Shown here one piece after another: positions 44,011-52,587 of a stretch of 64,000 bases of DNA. Positions within the stretch are counted from its first letter, which is position 1, and every line of letters starts with the position of its first letter. The stretch spans positions 50,222 to 114,221 of the forward strand of contig DESZ01000031.1 of assembly GCA_002361485.1 (NCBI GenBank), read 5' to 3'. Source of the stretch: Cyanobacteria bacterium UBA3301. Lineage in GTDB: Bacteria > Cyanobacteriota > Vampirovibrionia > Gastranaerophilales > Gastranaerophilaceae. The translations under genes and the position numbers were made by a program. The notes beneath the pieces were generated by a model. The model was given only the letters and a program-made list of their open reading frames with translations, made no database searches and was not told where the DNA came from.

Positions 44011-46362
44011 ATGAAAAAAGAATGGATATTAGACAGCACCGAAACTAATGAAAAGTCCCTTATAAAAAGATTGCTAATCTCTCGCGGAATTACGTCAGAA
44101 AAAGAAATAAAGGATTTTTTAAACCCTCTGGAAATGGAAATAACATCTCCTGACGTTTTTACCGATATGAAAAAAACGATAGAAAGGTTATCTCAAGCAA
44201 TAGATAATAACGAACCTATTGTAATATACGGCGATTTTGATGCGGACGGTGTTACTTCAACTTCCGTATTATATAAAACTTTCAAATATTTAGGCGCAAA
44301 TATCCATTATTTTATCCCAAATCGTGAAACTCAAGGGCATGGTTTTGATACAAAAGCTTTAATTAAGTTGATGACAACCGTGAAGCCTAAAGTTATAATT
44401 TCTGTTGATTGCGGTATATCTGATGTCGAAGCGGTAAAATTTGTAAACAGTTTTACCCATTCGATTGATGTTATAATAACTGACCACCACGAAGCGCCTG
44501 ACATTTTGCCGGAAGCCTATTCAATAATTAACCCAAAAGCTCCGAATGCTTTAGACGAAAACCTCTCTGCAAAACAAATTGAGTATTTGACTTATTTAGC
44601 CGGATGCGGTGTTGCGTTTAAAGTCGCTCAAGCAATTTTAACGCATTATAAAAAAACGGATTTTATATATGAACTTATTCCTTTTGTTGCTGTCGGTACG
44701 ATTGCGGATGTTGTTCCGTTATTAGGCGAAAACAGATATTTCGTAACCAAAGGTTTGGATTTGATTTCAAAAGGCAAACATGAAGGTTTGAAAATGCTGT
44801 TAGAAAGTGCGGGGTATGACATAACAAAAGGAATAACCGCTGAAAACATCGCTTTTGGAGTTGCGCCGAGAATAAACGCTTCCGGCAGGCTTGATACTGT
44901 TGATGATGCTCTAAAAGTTTTAATTTCCGACAATATGGCAGAAGTTCAAATGGCAATTACAACATTAAATGAATTAAACCAAATTCGTCAAAAACTTTGT
45001 AATGATGTATTTGAACAGGCAGATGAAATGGTTCGCAAAGAAGGAAATAAAAATTCTGCGATAATTTTATCAGGTGATGATTGGCATATCGGGATAATAG
45101 GGATTGTTGCATCAAAACTCGTTGAAAAATATTATAAACCGGTGTTTTTGATGAGTCATATAAAAGAAACAAACGATTACAGATGCTCGGCACGCAGTAT
45201 TGAAGGGGTGCCGTTATATGATGTTATTAGTGCTAATTCAGAACTGTTTGAAAATTTTGGCGGTCATAAATTGGCAGCAGGGCTTGGCTTTAACGGCGAC
45301 AAAACACCTTTTGAAACCGTTAAAAAAGCTTTAAATGAAACGGTTAATGAATACACAAAAGGAAAAGATTTAAAACCGTTTATAAATATTGATTTGGTTT
45401 TAGAACCTGAAGATATAACATTGGATTTGACAGAAGAAATCTCAAAGCTTGAACCTTTCGGGGCATCCAATCCGAGTCCGATTTTTGAAATGAACGGCTT
45501 AAAGGTTTCTCAAAAAAGGCTCATTGGCAATGATAATTCGCATCTGCGATTGGTTGTTTCAAAAGGCGGATATGAATTCACATCCTTGTGGTGGAGCGTT
45601 GGTGATGTCGGGTTATCTAACGGTGACAGTTTAGATTTGGCTTTCCATCCGCAAATAAATGAATTTAACGGAAATACAACTGTTCAGTTGATTGTTGATG
45701 ACATTCATTCGGAGGTTTTAGACCAAGAAGTTGAAGTACAGAGTGCATATAAGATATTTGATAACAGAACCAAAACAGGTATTTTGAATGATGTAAACGA
45801 TTATTTAAGAAATACAAAGCTCAATATTAAAGTTTTTGCGGAAAGTAAACCTGTTTTAGACATTATTAAACCTTATCAAGAAATATATTCAAGGGCTTTT
45901 ACAAGGGAAGATATTCCAAAATGTGATGTAGTAATGTTTTTTGATTATCCTGCAGACAGAAAAACGCTTGATAAAATTTTAGATACCGCACAACCAAAAG
46001 GCTTGCACTTTATGAATTATGAATTGAGGTTATTTGACGAAATCGGGCTGTTAAAAACTTTTGCAGGCATGGTCAAATTTGCATCAAACAATAATAACGG
46101 AAAATTTGAGCTTGTACGCTGCTCCAGTTATCTGGGCAAATCAAATGATGTAGTGGAAAGATTGTTAAATTTATTTGAAGCTAAAGGCTACATAAGTATT
46201 TCTGAAAAGAATTCCGCATTTTATACAATTCAACTTATAAACATTGATAATATATCGGAATTGCTAAACAGTTCAGACTATCTGCAAATATATGATATGG
46301 CAGAAGAATGCGAAATGTTTCAGCACACATTGTTGGAAGATGATTTAGCTCAAATTATTTAA
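44011..46362 (+). CDS. recJ: Single-stranded-DNA-specific exonuclease RecJ
   Basis: 783 residues, the long form known from Bacillus rather than the 577-residue E. coli form. DHH-family motifs: YGDFDADGVTSTSVL (about 72), SVDCGISD, TDHHEAPDILPEA, then GRLDTVDDAL and the DHHA1 end with SARSIEGVPLYDVI and FGGHKLAAGLGF. An OB-like domain (about 455-560) and a C-terminal domain of about 220 residues follow. It degrades 5' ends of single-stranded DNA in recombination and repair. Start at ATG 44011 after AAAGGA. Directly upstream of dnaN, which has its own promoter. Confidence 0.95.
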   Translation: MKKEWILDSTETNEKSLIKRLLISRGITSEKEIKDFLNPLEMEITSPDVFTDMKKTIERLSQAIDNNEPIVIYGDFDADGVTSTSVLYKTFKYLGANIHYFIPNRETQGHGFDTKALIKLMTTVKPKVIISVDCGISDVEAVKFVNSFTHSIDVIITDHHEAPDILPEAYSIINPKAPNALDENLSAKQIEYLTYLAGCGVAFKVAQAILTHYKKTDFIYELIPFVAVGTIADVVPLLGENRYFVTKGLDLISKGKHEGLKMLLESAGYDITKGITAENIAFGVAPRINASGRLDTVDDALKVLISDNMAEVQMAITTLNELNQIRQKLCNDVFEQADEMVRKEGNKNSAIILSGDDWHIGIIGIVASKLVEKYYKPVFLMSHIKETNDYRCSARSIEGVPLYDVISANSELFENFGGHKLAAGLGFNGDKTPFETVKKALNETVNEYTKGKDLKPFINIDLVLEPEDITLDLTEEISKLEPFGASNPSPIFEMNGLKVSQKRLIGNDNSHLRLVVSKGGYEFTSLWWSVGDVGLSNGDSLDLAFHPQINEFNGNTTVQLIVDDIHSEVLDQEVEVQSAYKIFDNRTKTGILNDVNDYLRNTKLNIKVFAESKPVLDIIKPYQEIYSRAFTREDIPKCDVVMFFDYPADRKTLDKILDTAQPKGLHFMNYELRLFDEIGLLKTFAGMVKFASNNNNGKFELVRCSSYLGKSNDVVERLLNLFEAKGYISISEKNSAFYTIQLINIDNISELLNSSDYLQIYDMAEECEMFQHTLLEDDLAQII

Positions 46363-46364
46363 AA

Positions 46365-46392
46365 TTTACATTTTTTATTTTTTATCTATAAT
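46365..46392 (+). promoter_or_regulatory. Promoter of dnaN
   Basis: TTTACA (46365-46370), 16-nt spacer, TATAAT (46387-46392), then AAGGAG and ATG 46419. Both hexamers are close to consensus. Confidence 0.65.
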
Positions 46393-46418
46393 AGAATTAA
46401 GTATAAGGAGTATAGGGA

Positions 46419-47540
46419 ATGAAATTTATTATAGGTAAAGAGGATTTACTAAACGGAGTCAGAATTGTAGAACGAGCAACATCTCAAAAAGCTATTCAAC
46501 CCGTTTTATTTAACATTTTAATTGAAACTTTAGAGAGCAATCAAATAAGATTAACGGCAACGGACTTGGTTTTAACCGTTGTTACAACGGTTGATGCACA
46601 AGTTGTTGAAGCAGGTAAGATAACGCTCCCTGCAAAAAAATTAAACGAAATAGTTTCAAAACTCGGTAATGATTTGGTTACCGTAGAAGTTGCACCTGAT
46701 TCGTCCAATGCAAGCATTACATGCCAAAAATCAAAATTTGATATCATAGGAATTTCCGCAAATGAATTTCCTGCCGATGTATTTAATTATGATGCAGACG
46801 ATTCAAAATGCTTTGACGTTGAATTGAATACGTTTTTAAAGGGGATAAAACAAGCAGGATTTGCCGCTGCGGGTTATGAAGTAAGCAGTCTTTTGTCAGG
46901 TATTGTTTGCGAATTTAATGACGGTATTTTAGAAATTGCATCAACTGACGGTAACAGATTGGCAAGAGTAAGAGAAAAAATTACAAGCGATATAAAAGAA
47001 CAAACTCAATTGATTATACCTTCAAGAACATTAAACGAACTTTTGAAAATGAGCCCGTTTATTAATGAAGAAAGTGTAAAAATATGCAAAGATAAATCAA
47101 CGATTATATTTAAGACTGAAAAAATTTCAATGGTATCAAGACTTTTGGAAGGTCAATTCCCGAGATATAACCAGCTTATTCCGTCAGAAACTCCTAAACA
47201 GGCTGTTGTTAATGTATCTCAACTTATTGCGGCTATTGAAAGAGTTTCTGTTATGGTTAATGATAAAACAAGTATCATCAAGATGCATTTTGCCGATAAC
47301 GAGTTAACTCTCAGCGCAGATACACCTGATGCGGGAAAATCGGAAGATTCTATAGATATTCAATATACATCAGAAGAATTATTGATAGCTTTCAATTATA
47401 AATTTGTACTTGATGCTTTGAGAATTATTGAAAGCGATGAAGTTATAATCGGCTTAAATGCGCCATTATCGGCAACAGTATTAAAACCTAACAGTGAAGA
47501 TGATTTTATCTGCTTGATAATGCCTGTACAAATAAGATAG
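46419..47540 (+). CDS. dnaN: DNA polymerase III sliding clamp, beta subunit
   Basis: 373 residues, usual for bacterial beta clamps. Three clamp folds are recognisable by the repeated pattern starting MKFIIGKEDLLNGVRIVERA, with SLLSGIVCEFNDGILEIASTDGNRLARV in domain 2 and the C-terminal VLKPNSEDDFICLIMPVQIR, which matches the conserved clamp end MPVRL/MPVQI. It encircles DNA and tethers polymerase III. Here it is separated from dnaA and heads a unit with the HEPN-MNT pair (10-nt gap) and ilvE. Confidence 0.96.
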   Translation: MKFIIGKEDLLNGVRIVERATSQKAIQPVLFNILIETLESNQIRLTATDLVLTVVTTVDAQVVEAGKITLPAKKLNEIVSKLGNDLVTVEVAPDSSNASITCQKSKFDIIGISANEFPADVFNYDADDSKCFDVELNTFLKGIKQAGFAAAGYEVSSLLSGIVCEFNDGILEIASTDGNRLARVREKITSDIKEQTQLIIPSRTLNELLKMSPFINEESVKICKDKSTIIFKTEKISMVSRLLEGQFPRYNQLIPSETPKQAVVNVSQLIAAIERVSVMVNDKTSIIKMHFADNELTLSADTPDAGKSEDSIDIQYTSEELLIAFNYKFVLDALRIIESDEVIIGLNAPLSATVLKPNSEDDFICLIMPVQIR

Positions 47541-47550
47541 GAAAATCATT

Positions 47551-47967
47551 ATGGATAAGATAAATACTGAATATTTGCAAAGATGTATTGATACTTTAGA
47601 AAAATCTTATCAGCTAATAAAAACAGTTGAACCGGATTCGATAGAATATGAAATGTATCGTAATTCTTTAGTAAAAGGTTTTGAAATTACAATTGAACAA
47701 AGCGGAAAATTGCTAAAAAAAGCATTAGAACCATATTTCCCATCAAAATCGGCAATAGATTCATTGTATTTTAAAGATATTTTTCGCTATGGGGCAAAAC
47801 ATGGTTTGATTGATACCAATACAGTTGAGCGTTGGTTCAAATATCGTGAAAATCGCAATAATACCGCGCATGATTACGGCGTAAAATTTGCACTGGAAAC
47901 TCTCTTGTTAATAGATGATTTCTTAAACGATGCAAAAAATTTAAAAAAGGTGATTGATAATGAATAA
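47551..47967 (+). CDS. HEPN-domain protein, HI0074 type (probable HepT-like toxin)
   Basis: 138 residues, all-helical. The HEPN signature RX4HXY is exact: RNNTAHDY near residue 108, with the first helices (CIDTLEKSYQLIKTV, FEITIEQSGKLLKKAL) as in HI0074-family proteins. Such proteins are RNases or tRNases neutralised by a partner minimal nucleotidyltransferase, which adenylylates the motif Tyr in the studied MntA-HepT systems. The partner follows with an 8-nt overlap. The pair sits between dnaN (10 nt) and ilvE (2 nt), unusual for an addiction module. Identification as toxin is inference from the motif. Confidence 0.88.
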   Translation: MDKINTEYLQRCIDTLEKSYQLIKTVEPDSIEYEMYRNSLVKGFEITIEQSGKLLKKALEPYFPSKSAIDSLYFKDIFRYGAKHGLIDTNTVERWFKYRENRNNTAHDYGVKFALETLLLIDDFLNDAKNLKKVIDNE

Positions 47968-48271
47968 ATTATCTGTCAAAAAAGAATATTTAGAAGAATT
48001 ACTGGCAATTTTTAATAATTATTGTCCAAATGGCGAAATTTGGGCATACGGCAGTCGTGTTAATGAAAGCTCTCACGAAGGTAGTGACCTTGATCTGGTT
48101 GTGAAGGATTTTGGAAATGAAAATTGCAGTATTGCTAAACTAAAAACAATTCTTCAAGAAAGTAATATTCCGTTTTTAATTGATATATCGGAATTTAACA
48201 GTATCCCTGATGCTTTTAAAAATGAAATAGAAAAAAATTATGTAGTTATATATCCTGTAGATGAGGTGTAA
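47960..48271 (+). CDS. Minimal nucleotidyltransferase (MNT), probable antitoxin
   Basis: 103 residues. The nucleotidyltransferase signature GSX10DXD is exact: GSRVNESSHEGSDLDLVV near residue 27. A third Asp is in LIDISEF. ATG at 47960 is chosen over the TTG 6 nt upstream and has AAGGTG before it. It overlaps the HEPN gene by 8 nt. In the MntA-HepT model it modifies the HEPN Tyr with AMP and so silences the toxin. Cytoplasmic, no DNA-binding domain, so any autoregulation would need another factor. Confidence 0.9.
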   Translation: MNKLSVKKEYLEELLAIFNNYCPNGEIWAYGSRVNESSHEGSDLDLVVKDFGNENCSIAKLKTILQESNIPFLIDISEFNSIPDAFKNEIEKNYVVIYPVDEV

Positions 48272-48273
48272 AA

Positions 48274-49311
48274 ATGGTGATGACAATGGAAAAAGCAAAT
48301 ATAGATTGGGCAAATTTAGGCTTTGGATACTATAAAACAGATAAAAGATTTGTATCTATGTATAAGGACGGACAGTGGGACGAAGGTAAATTAACTGATG
48401 ATGAAAATATTGTGATGAATGAATGTGCTTGCGTTCTTCAATATGCTCAAACTTGTTTTGAGGGAATGAAAGCTTATGAAACGGTTGATGGCAGAGTTGT
48501 AATCTTTAGACCCGATATGAACGCTCAAAGAATGCACGATACCGCAAAAAGATTAGAAATGGCGCCATACCCGGAAGATAAATTTGTAGAAGCCGTAGAG
48601 CAAGTTGTCAAAGCTAATTTGAAATATGTTCCGCCATATGGAACAGGAGCAAGTCTTTATATAAGACCGTATTTGTTTGGATATTCACCTGTAATGGGTG
48701 TAAAACCTGCTAACGAATTTATGTTCAGAATTTTTGTATCACCTGTCGGCCCTTATTTCAAAGGCGGTTCAAAACCTATCACATTAAAAGTAAGTGATTT
48801 TGACAGAGCTGCACCGAACGGTACAGGACATGTTAAAGCCGGTTTAAACTATGCAATGAGTTTACATGCAATTGTCACAGCACACAATGAAGGTTATGCC
48901 GAAAACCTCTATCTTGACCCTCAAACACGTACAAAAGTTGAAGAAACAGGCGGAGCAAATTTCTTATTTATAACAAAGGACGGTAAAGTCGTTACTCCTA
49001 AATCGCCAAGTATTTTACCTTCAATTACAAGACGCTCTCTGGTTTACGTTGCTCAACACTATTTAGGCTTGGAAGTAGAAGAAAGAGAAGTTTTATTATC
49101 CGAACTTGACGATTTTGCAGAATGCGGCCTATGCGGTACTGCGGCAGTAATCTCTCCTGTCGGAAAAATTGTTGACCATGGTAGAGAAATATGCTTCCCG
49201 TCAGGTATGGATGTTCCGGGTGAAATAACCAAAAAATTGTATGATACATTAACAGGTATTCAATACGGTAAAATCGAAGCTCCGCAAGGTTGGATAAAAA
49301 CTATTGCATAA
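48274..49311 (+). CDS. ilvE: Branched-chain amino acid aminotransferase
   Basis: 345 residues, group of PLP fold type IV enzymes related to YbgE/YwaA. The FEGMKAYET substrate segment, IRPYLFG, the PLP lysine in GHVKAGLNYA (about 189), the EETGGANFLF stretch and CGTAAVISPVG are visible. It transfers amino groups between Leu, Ile, Val and 2-oxoglutarate in the cytoplasm. It starts 2 nt after the MNT gene with GAGGTG before the ATG, so it is cotranscribed with the HEPN-MNT pair and probably dnaN. Confidence 0.95.
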   Translation: MVMTMEKANIDWANLGFGYYKTDKRFVSMYKDGQWDEGKLTDDENIVMNECACVLQYAQTCFEGMKAYETVDGRVVIFRPDMNAQRMHDTAKRLEMAPYPEDKFVEAVEQVVKANLKYVPPYGTGASLYIRPYLFGYSPVMGVKPANEFMFRIFVSPVGPYFKGGSKPITLKVSDFDRAAPNGTGHVKAGLNYAMSLHAIVTAHNEGYAENLYLDPQTRTKVEETGGANFLFITKDGKVVTPKSPSILPSITRRSLVYVAQHYLGLEVEEREVLLSELDDFAECGLCGTAAVISPVGKIVDHGREICFPSGMDVPGEITKKLYDTLTGIQYGKIEAPQGWIKTIA

Positions 49312-49314
49312 AAT

Positions 49315-50070
49315 TTACTTATTCATGCAGTAAATATCGCGCAATCCTTCTAATGTTAATATAGGATTTGTTTCATCAAAAGGATGTTTCATGTATTTTG
49401 AAACTAACCCGCTATATCCGCCTGTAATTATTATGATTGCTTTTTCGCCAAGCTCGCGTTCGCAATGCTCAATTAAACCGTCAACCGCGCAAGCACTGCC
49501 CCTTACTACACCTGCAAGGATTGCTTCTTCGGTTGTAGTACCAAGTGCTTTTGGAGAGTCCCCGAGCTCTATTTGAGGTAATTTTGAAGTGCCTAAAAAT
49601 AAACTTTTTAATTGTGTTTTTAATCCCGGAATTATTATTCCGCCGCAAAATTCTTTTTTTGAATTTACAATATCAAAAGTTGTTGCAGTTCCAAAATCAA
49701 CCACAATAACTGATTTATCAGGATATTTGTTTACTGCGGCAACGACATTTGCTATTCTGTCTGCCCCGACTTCAGCCGTATCATCCGCAATAATAGTTAT
49801 TCCTAAATTTATTTTATCCGTTACAAAAATCGAATTTAAACCTAAGACATTATCTATCGCCATTTTGAACTTGATATTCAACTCGTTCACTACTGATGCC
49901 ACAACGCAGCCGTCTATTTCATAATCTTTTAACATTGATTTTAAAATAGCTTCGTATTCCTCTTGAGAAAGCTCTTTATCCGACGGAAGACGAAAACTTG
50001 TCTTGAAAACACCGTCTTCAAATAAACCTGATGTAATATTTGTATTACCTATATCTGCGACTAAAAGCAT
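49315..50070 (-). CDS. coaX: Type III pantothenate kinase
   Basis: 251 residues. ASKHA-fold kinase: LLVADIGNTNITSGLF at the N-terminus, DTAEVGADRIANVVAA, VVDFGTATTFDIV, IIPGLKTQLKSLF, and GGYSGLVSKYM near the end. It phosphorylates pantothenate, the first step of coenzyme A synthesis. Convergent with ilvE, with 3 nt between stops. The ribosome site AGGAT before its ATG is part of the hairpin at 50073-50106, so its translation could be affected if it is read from the upstream unit. Confidence 0.95.
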   Translation of the reverse strand: MLLVADIGNTNITSGLFEDGVFKTSFRLPSDKELSQEEYEAILKSMLKDYEIDGCVVASVVNELNIKFKMAIDNVLGLNSIFVTDKINLGITIIADDTAEVGADRIANVVAAVNKYPDKSVIVVDFGTATTFDIVNSKKEFCGGIIIPGLKTQLKSLFLGTSKLPQIELGDSPKALGTTTEEAILAGVVRGSACAVDGLIEHCERELGEKAIIIITGGYSGLVSKYMKHPFDETNPILTLEGLRDIYCMNK

Positions 50071-50072
50071 AA

Positions 50073-50106
50073 AAAATAATCCTCGTATTATTACAAGGAT
50101 TATTTT
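50073..50106 (-). terminator. Terminator hairpin between the 69-residue gene and coaX
   Basis: AAAATAATCCT (50073-50083) pairs with AGGATTATTTT (50096-50106), an 11-bp stem followed by T-rich sequence on the minus strand. It also contains the coaX ribosome site. Confidence 0.7.
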
Positions 50107-50132
50107 ATTACAAATATATTTTTTATACAGTG

Positions 50133-50342
50133 TTAATTTGCAGGATTAGTTCTTCCGCAAGCTGCATCCGAGCCGTTCAATGCTCCCATCAAATTGTTTT
50201 GTAAATGAGCATTCCAATTAGCATTACCACTTGAAGCAGCAGCATGTTGTTGATAATCATACATAAATTTTTTAAGACGTTCAGCCGCATTTGACTTCAA
50301 ATCGCCTGATATTCTTGAAATCGGTAAATTGTTGCCACTCAT
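50133..50342 (-). CDS. Hypothetical small protein, 69 aa
   Basis: Not recognised. GGAGG lies 6 nt before ATG and a hairpin terminator follows. The sequence has a helical middle (NAAERLKKFMYDYQQHAAAS) and an Asn/Ala-rich C-terminal half (NANWNAHLQNNLMGALNG) ending in one Cys (AACGRTNPAN). No signal or membrane segment. Probably a separate small transcript, divergent from tuf. Confidence 0.7.
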   Translation of the reverse strand: MSGNNLPISRISGDLKSNAAERLKKFMYDYQQHAAASSGNANWNAHLQNNLMGALNGSDAACGRTNPAN

Positions 50343-50478
50343 GGTTATCCTCCATATTCATAATCTTACCTATATAAAGTATTTTTTAATGTCCAAATTG
50401 CGACATGACAACAATTTGTTACAAAAGTTTACATATAGGCAAATATCATGATATTACAGGAAAAATTTCGTGTTCAAC

Positions 50479-50506
50479 TTGACAAAATTTTATGAGCAAA
50501 TAGAAT
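50479..50506 (+). promoter_or_regulatory. Promoter of tuf
   Basis: TTGACA (50479-50484), 16-nt spacer, TAGAAT (50501-50506): consensus -35 and one mismatch in the -10. The leader is about 63 nt. AAGGAG precedes ATG 50576. Confidence 0.75.
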
Positions 50507-50575
50507 AAAAGAGTGTTATAGAATACTAAATTATAGTAGGATATATAAGTAGACAAAAAAAAGGAGACAAACCTT

Positions 50576-51784
50576 ATGGCACGTGAAAAGTATGAACGTA
50601 CGAAACCGCACGTTAACGTAGGTACAATCGGCCACGTTGACCACGGTAAAACTACATTAACAGCAGCTATTACCGGTGTTATGGCTGCAGCAGGTAAAGC
50701 AGATGCTAAAAAATTCGATGAAATCGATGCTGCTCCGGAAGAAAGAGCTCGTGGTATAACCATCGCAACAGCTCACGTTGAATATGAAACAGATGCAAGA
50801 CACTATGCACACGTTGACTGTCCGGGTCACGCTGACTATGTAAAAAACATGATTACTGGTGCAGCTCAAATGGACGGTGCAATTCTTGTTGTTGCAGCAA
50901 CTGACGGTGCTATGCCTCAGACTCGTGAACACATCTTGTTAGCAAGACAGGTTGGTGTTCCTAACTTAGTAGTATTCTTGAATAAATGTGATATGGTTGA
51001 TGACCCTGAATTATTAGAATTAGTTGAAATGGAAGTTAGAGAACTTCTTTCTTCATACGAATTCGACGGAGATAACATTCCGTTCATTCATGGTTCAGCT
51101 TTAAAAGCTTTAGAAGCTGTTCAAGCTAATCCAAACATTCAAAGAGGAGAAGATAAATGGGTTGATAAAATTTGGGAATTGATGGATGCTATCGATTCTT
51201 ACTTCCCAACTCCTGAACGTGATTTAGACAAACCGTTCTTAATGCCTGTAGAAGACGTATTCTCTATCACAGGTCGTGGTACAGTAGCAACAGGTCGTGT
51301 AGAACGTGGTGTTGTTAAAGTTGGTGACGAAGTTGAATTAGTTGGTTTAGGCGAAACTAAGAAAACTACGGTTACCGGTGTTGAAATGTTCAGAAAATCA
51401 TTAGACCAAGGTCAAGCAGGTGATAATATCGGTGCTTTACTTCGTGGTATTGATAAAACTGAAATCCAACGCGGTCAAGTTTTATGTAAACCTGGATCAA
51501 TTCATCCGCACACTCATTTCACAGCTAACGTTTACGTTTTGACAAAAGATGAAGGTGGACGTCACACTCCATTCTTCCCTGGTTACAGACCTCAATTCTA
51601 CATCAGAACAACTGACGTTACAGGTGAAATCAAATTTGACGGTCAAATGGTAATGCCTGGGGATAACGTTGTAATGGAAGTTACATTGATTAACCCTGTT
51701 GCAATCGAAGAAGGTATGAGATTTGCAATCCGTGAAGGCGGCAGAACTGTTGGTGCCGGTGTTGTTGACAAAATTATTGAATAA
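50576..51784 (+). CDS. tuf: Elongation factor Tu
   Basis: 402 residues. G1 GHVDHGKTT, G2 RGITIATAHVEY, G3 DCPGHADYVKNM, G4 NKCDMVDD, G5 SALKA, then the two beta-barrel domains ending GRTVGAGVVDKIIE. Delivers aminoacyl-tRNA to the ribosome. It stands alone here with its own promoter and terminator; rpsL, rpsG and fusA are not beside it. Base composition is slightly less AT-rich than neighbours, as expected of a highly expressed gene. Confidence 0.99.
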   Translation: MAREKYERTKPHVNVGTIGHVDHGKTTLTAAITGVMAAAGKADAKKFDEIDAAPEERARGITIATAHVEYETDARHYAHVDCPGHADYVKNMITGAAQMDGAILVVAATDGAMPQTREHILLARQVGVPNLVVFLNKCDMVDDPELLELVEMEVRELLSSYEFDGDNIPFIHGSALKALEAVQANPNIQRGEDKWVDKIWELMDAIDSYFPTPERDLDKPFLMPVEDVFSITGRGTVATGRVERGVVKVGDEVELVGLGETKKTTVTGVEMFRKSLDQGQAGDNIGALLRGIDKTEIQRGQVLCKPGSIHPHTHFTANVYVLTKDEGGRHTPFFPGYRPQFYIRTTDVTGEIKFDGQMVMPGDNVVMEVTLINPVAIEEGMRFAIREGGRTVGAGVVDKIIE

Positions 51785-51800
51785 TTTTATAAACAAACAA

Positions 51801-51837
51801 AAAAGACCTTTGGGAATCCCCCAAGGGTCTTTTTTTG
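51801..51837 (+). terminator. Terminator of tuf
   Basis: AAAGACCTTTGGG, loop, CCCCAAGGGTCTTT with seven T after it, 17 nt past the stop. The T-run abuts the first inverted repeat of the 445-bp element. Confidence 0.9.
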
Positions 51838-52281
51838 TACATAATACATATTATGTACCATTCAATTGCTATCCTTTGAATACAAAGACCTATGTTTATT
51901 CTTTCTCTTTTGTTGCGAGCAAAAGAGAAAGAATAAACGAAGAAAGAGAAAAAACGCTGTATCATAGCAATGCCTTCGGCATTGCAACAGGTGCTGACGC
52001 ACCGCACGTTGTGCCGTTTTGTCCTTACGGACAAAATCTCTTAGCGAACCTAAATAACGGTTCGCCTAAAATGTTCGACCTTTACGTAGTGAGCAATCAT
52101 TGTTTGCGACACAAATTCAAGGCGGAATTTGTTTGAGCGTACAGCGAGTTATTCCGCCTGTATGTGGAGCAATACAGATGATTAGCGAACGGAGTAACAG
52201 GTCGCGGGTTTCTTTCTGACCGCTTTCTTTGCCCGCCCAAAGAAAGCGGTCTATACGATACACATAATATGTATTATGTAC
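51837..52281 (+). repeat. 445-bp multi-hairpin element, copy 2
   Basis: Inverted repeats bound it: GTACATAATAC with its complement (51837-51858) and ACATAATATGTATTATGTAC (52262-52281), 20 bp perfectly inverted and themselves palindromic. Inside: a 19-bp perfect stem (51894-51912 with 51920-51938), GCAATGCC/GGCATTGC (51967-51985), a 9-bp stem (52120-52128 with 52151-52159) and a 14-bp stem around TTTCTTTG/CAAAGAAA near 52225-52258. Hairpin order and loops match the copy at 20905-21349 read in reverse. No ORF in it is credible. Confidence 0.82.
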
Positions 52282-52303
52282 CGAGAAATCGGGATTTCTC
52301 ATA

Positions 52304-52338
52304 AAAAAAAGACCTGAACTTTTGTTCAAGTCTTTTTT
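52304..52338 (-). terminator. Terminator of the ribbon-helix-helix unit
   Basis: AAAAAAGAC-C-TGAAC, loop TTTT, GTTCA-A-GTCTTTTTT: stem with one mismatch, symmetrical, ending minus-strand transcription from 52776. A separate small hairpin GAGAAATC/GATTTCTC lies at 52283-52300. Confidence 0.75.
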
Positions 52339-52388
52339 ATTCTTTCTATTAACCCTTTTACCTGAGAATAACTTTTCCTTGGAAGCTT

Positions 52389-52556
52389 TTATGACGCCAA
52401 TAATTTTTCTAAAAATACGGCATTGGCATCCGATTTTTTCATTCTGGTAATATAACGCAGAACTGAATCCCGAATTTTCTTTTCTTTAAATGATAAATCT
52501 TCATCTAAAATTTCAACGTATTTTAATACCGTTGTCATTTGATAGTCTTTGTTCAT
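52389..52556 (-). CDS. Small helical protein, 55 aa, after the RHH gene
   Basis: Minus-strand frame of 55 codons: an N-terminal MNKDYQMTTVLKYVEILDED, then a basic helix FKEKKIRDSVLRYITRMKK and a C-terminal VFLEKLLAS. GGGGAAAAGGA precedes the ATG. It lies 31 nt after the RHH gene and before their common terminator. No toxin family (ParE, MazF, RelE) is recognised. The tandem order makes a two-gene regulator unit possible. Confidence 0.6.
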   Translation of the reverse strand: MNKDYQMTTVLKYVEILDEDLSFKEKKIRDSVLRYITRMKKSDANAVFLEKLLAS

Positions 52557-52587
52557 TTCCTTTTCCCCTATTCCTGTAAAGATTTTA

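Noticed and set aside
51723..52329. Several frames of 70-137 codons after tuf
   Set aside because: They are shadows of tuf or run through the repeat element and terminators; no conserved coding pattern.
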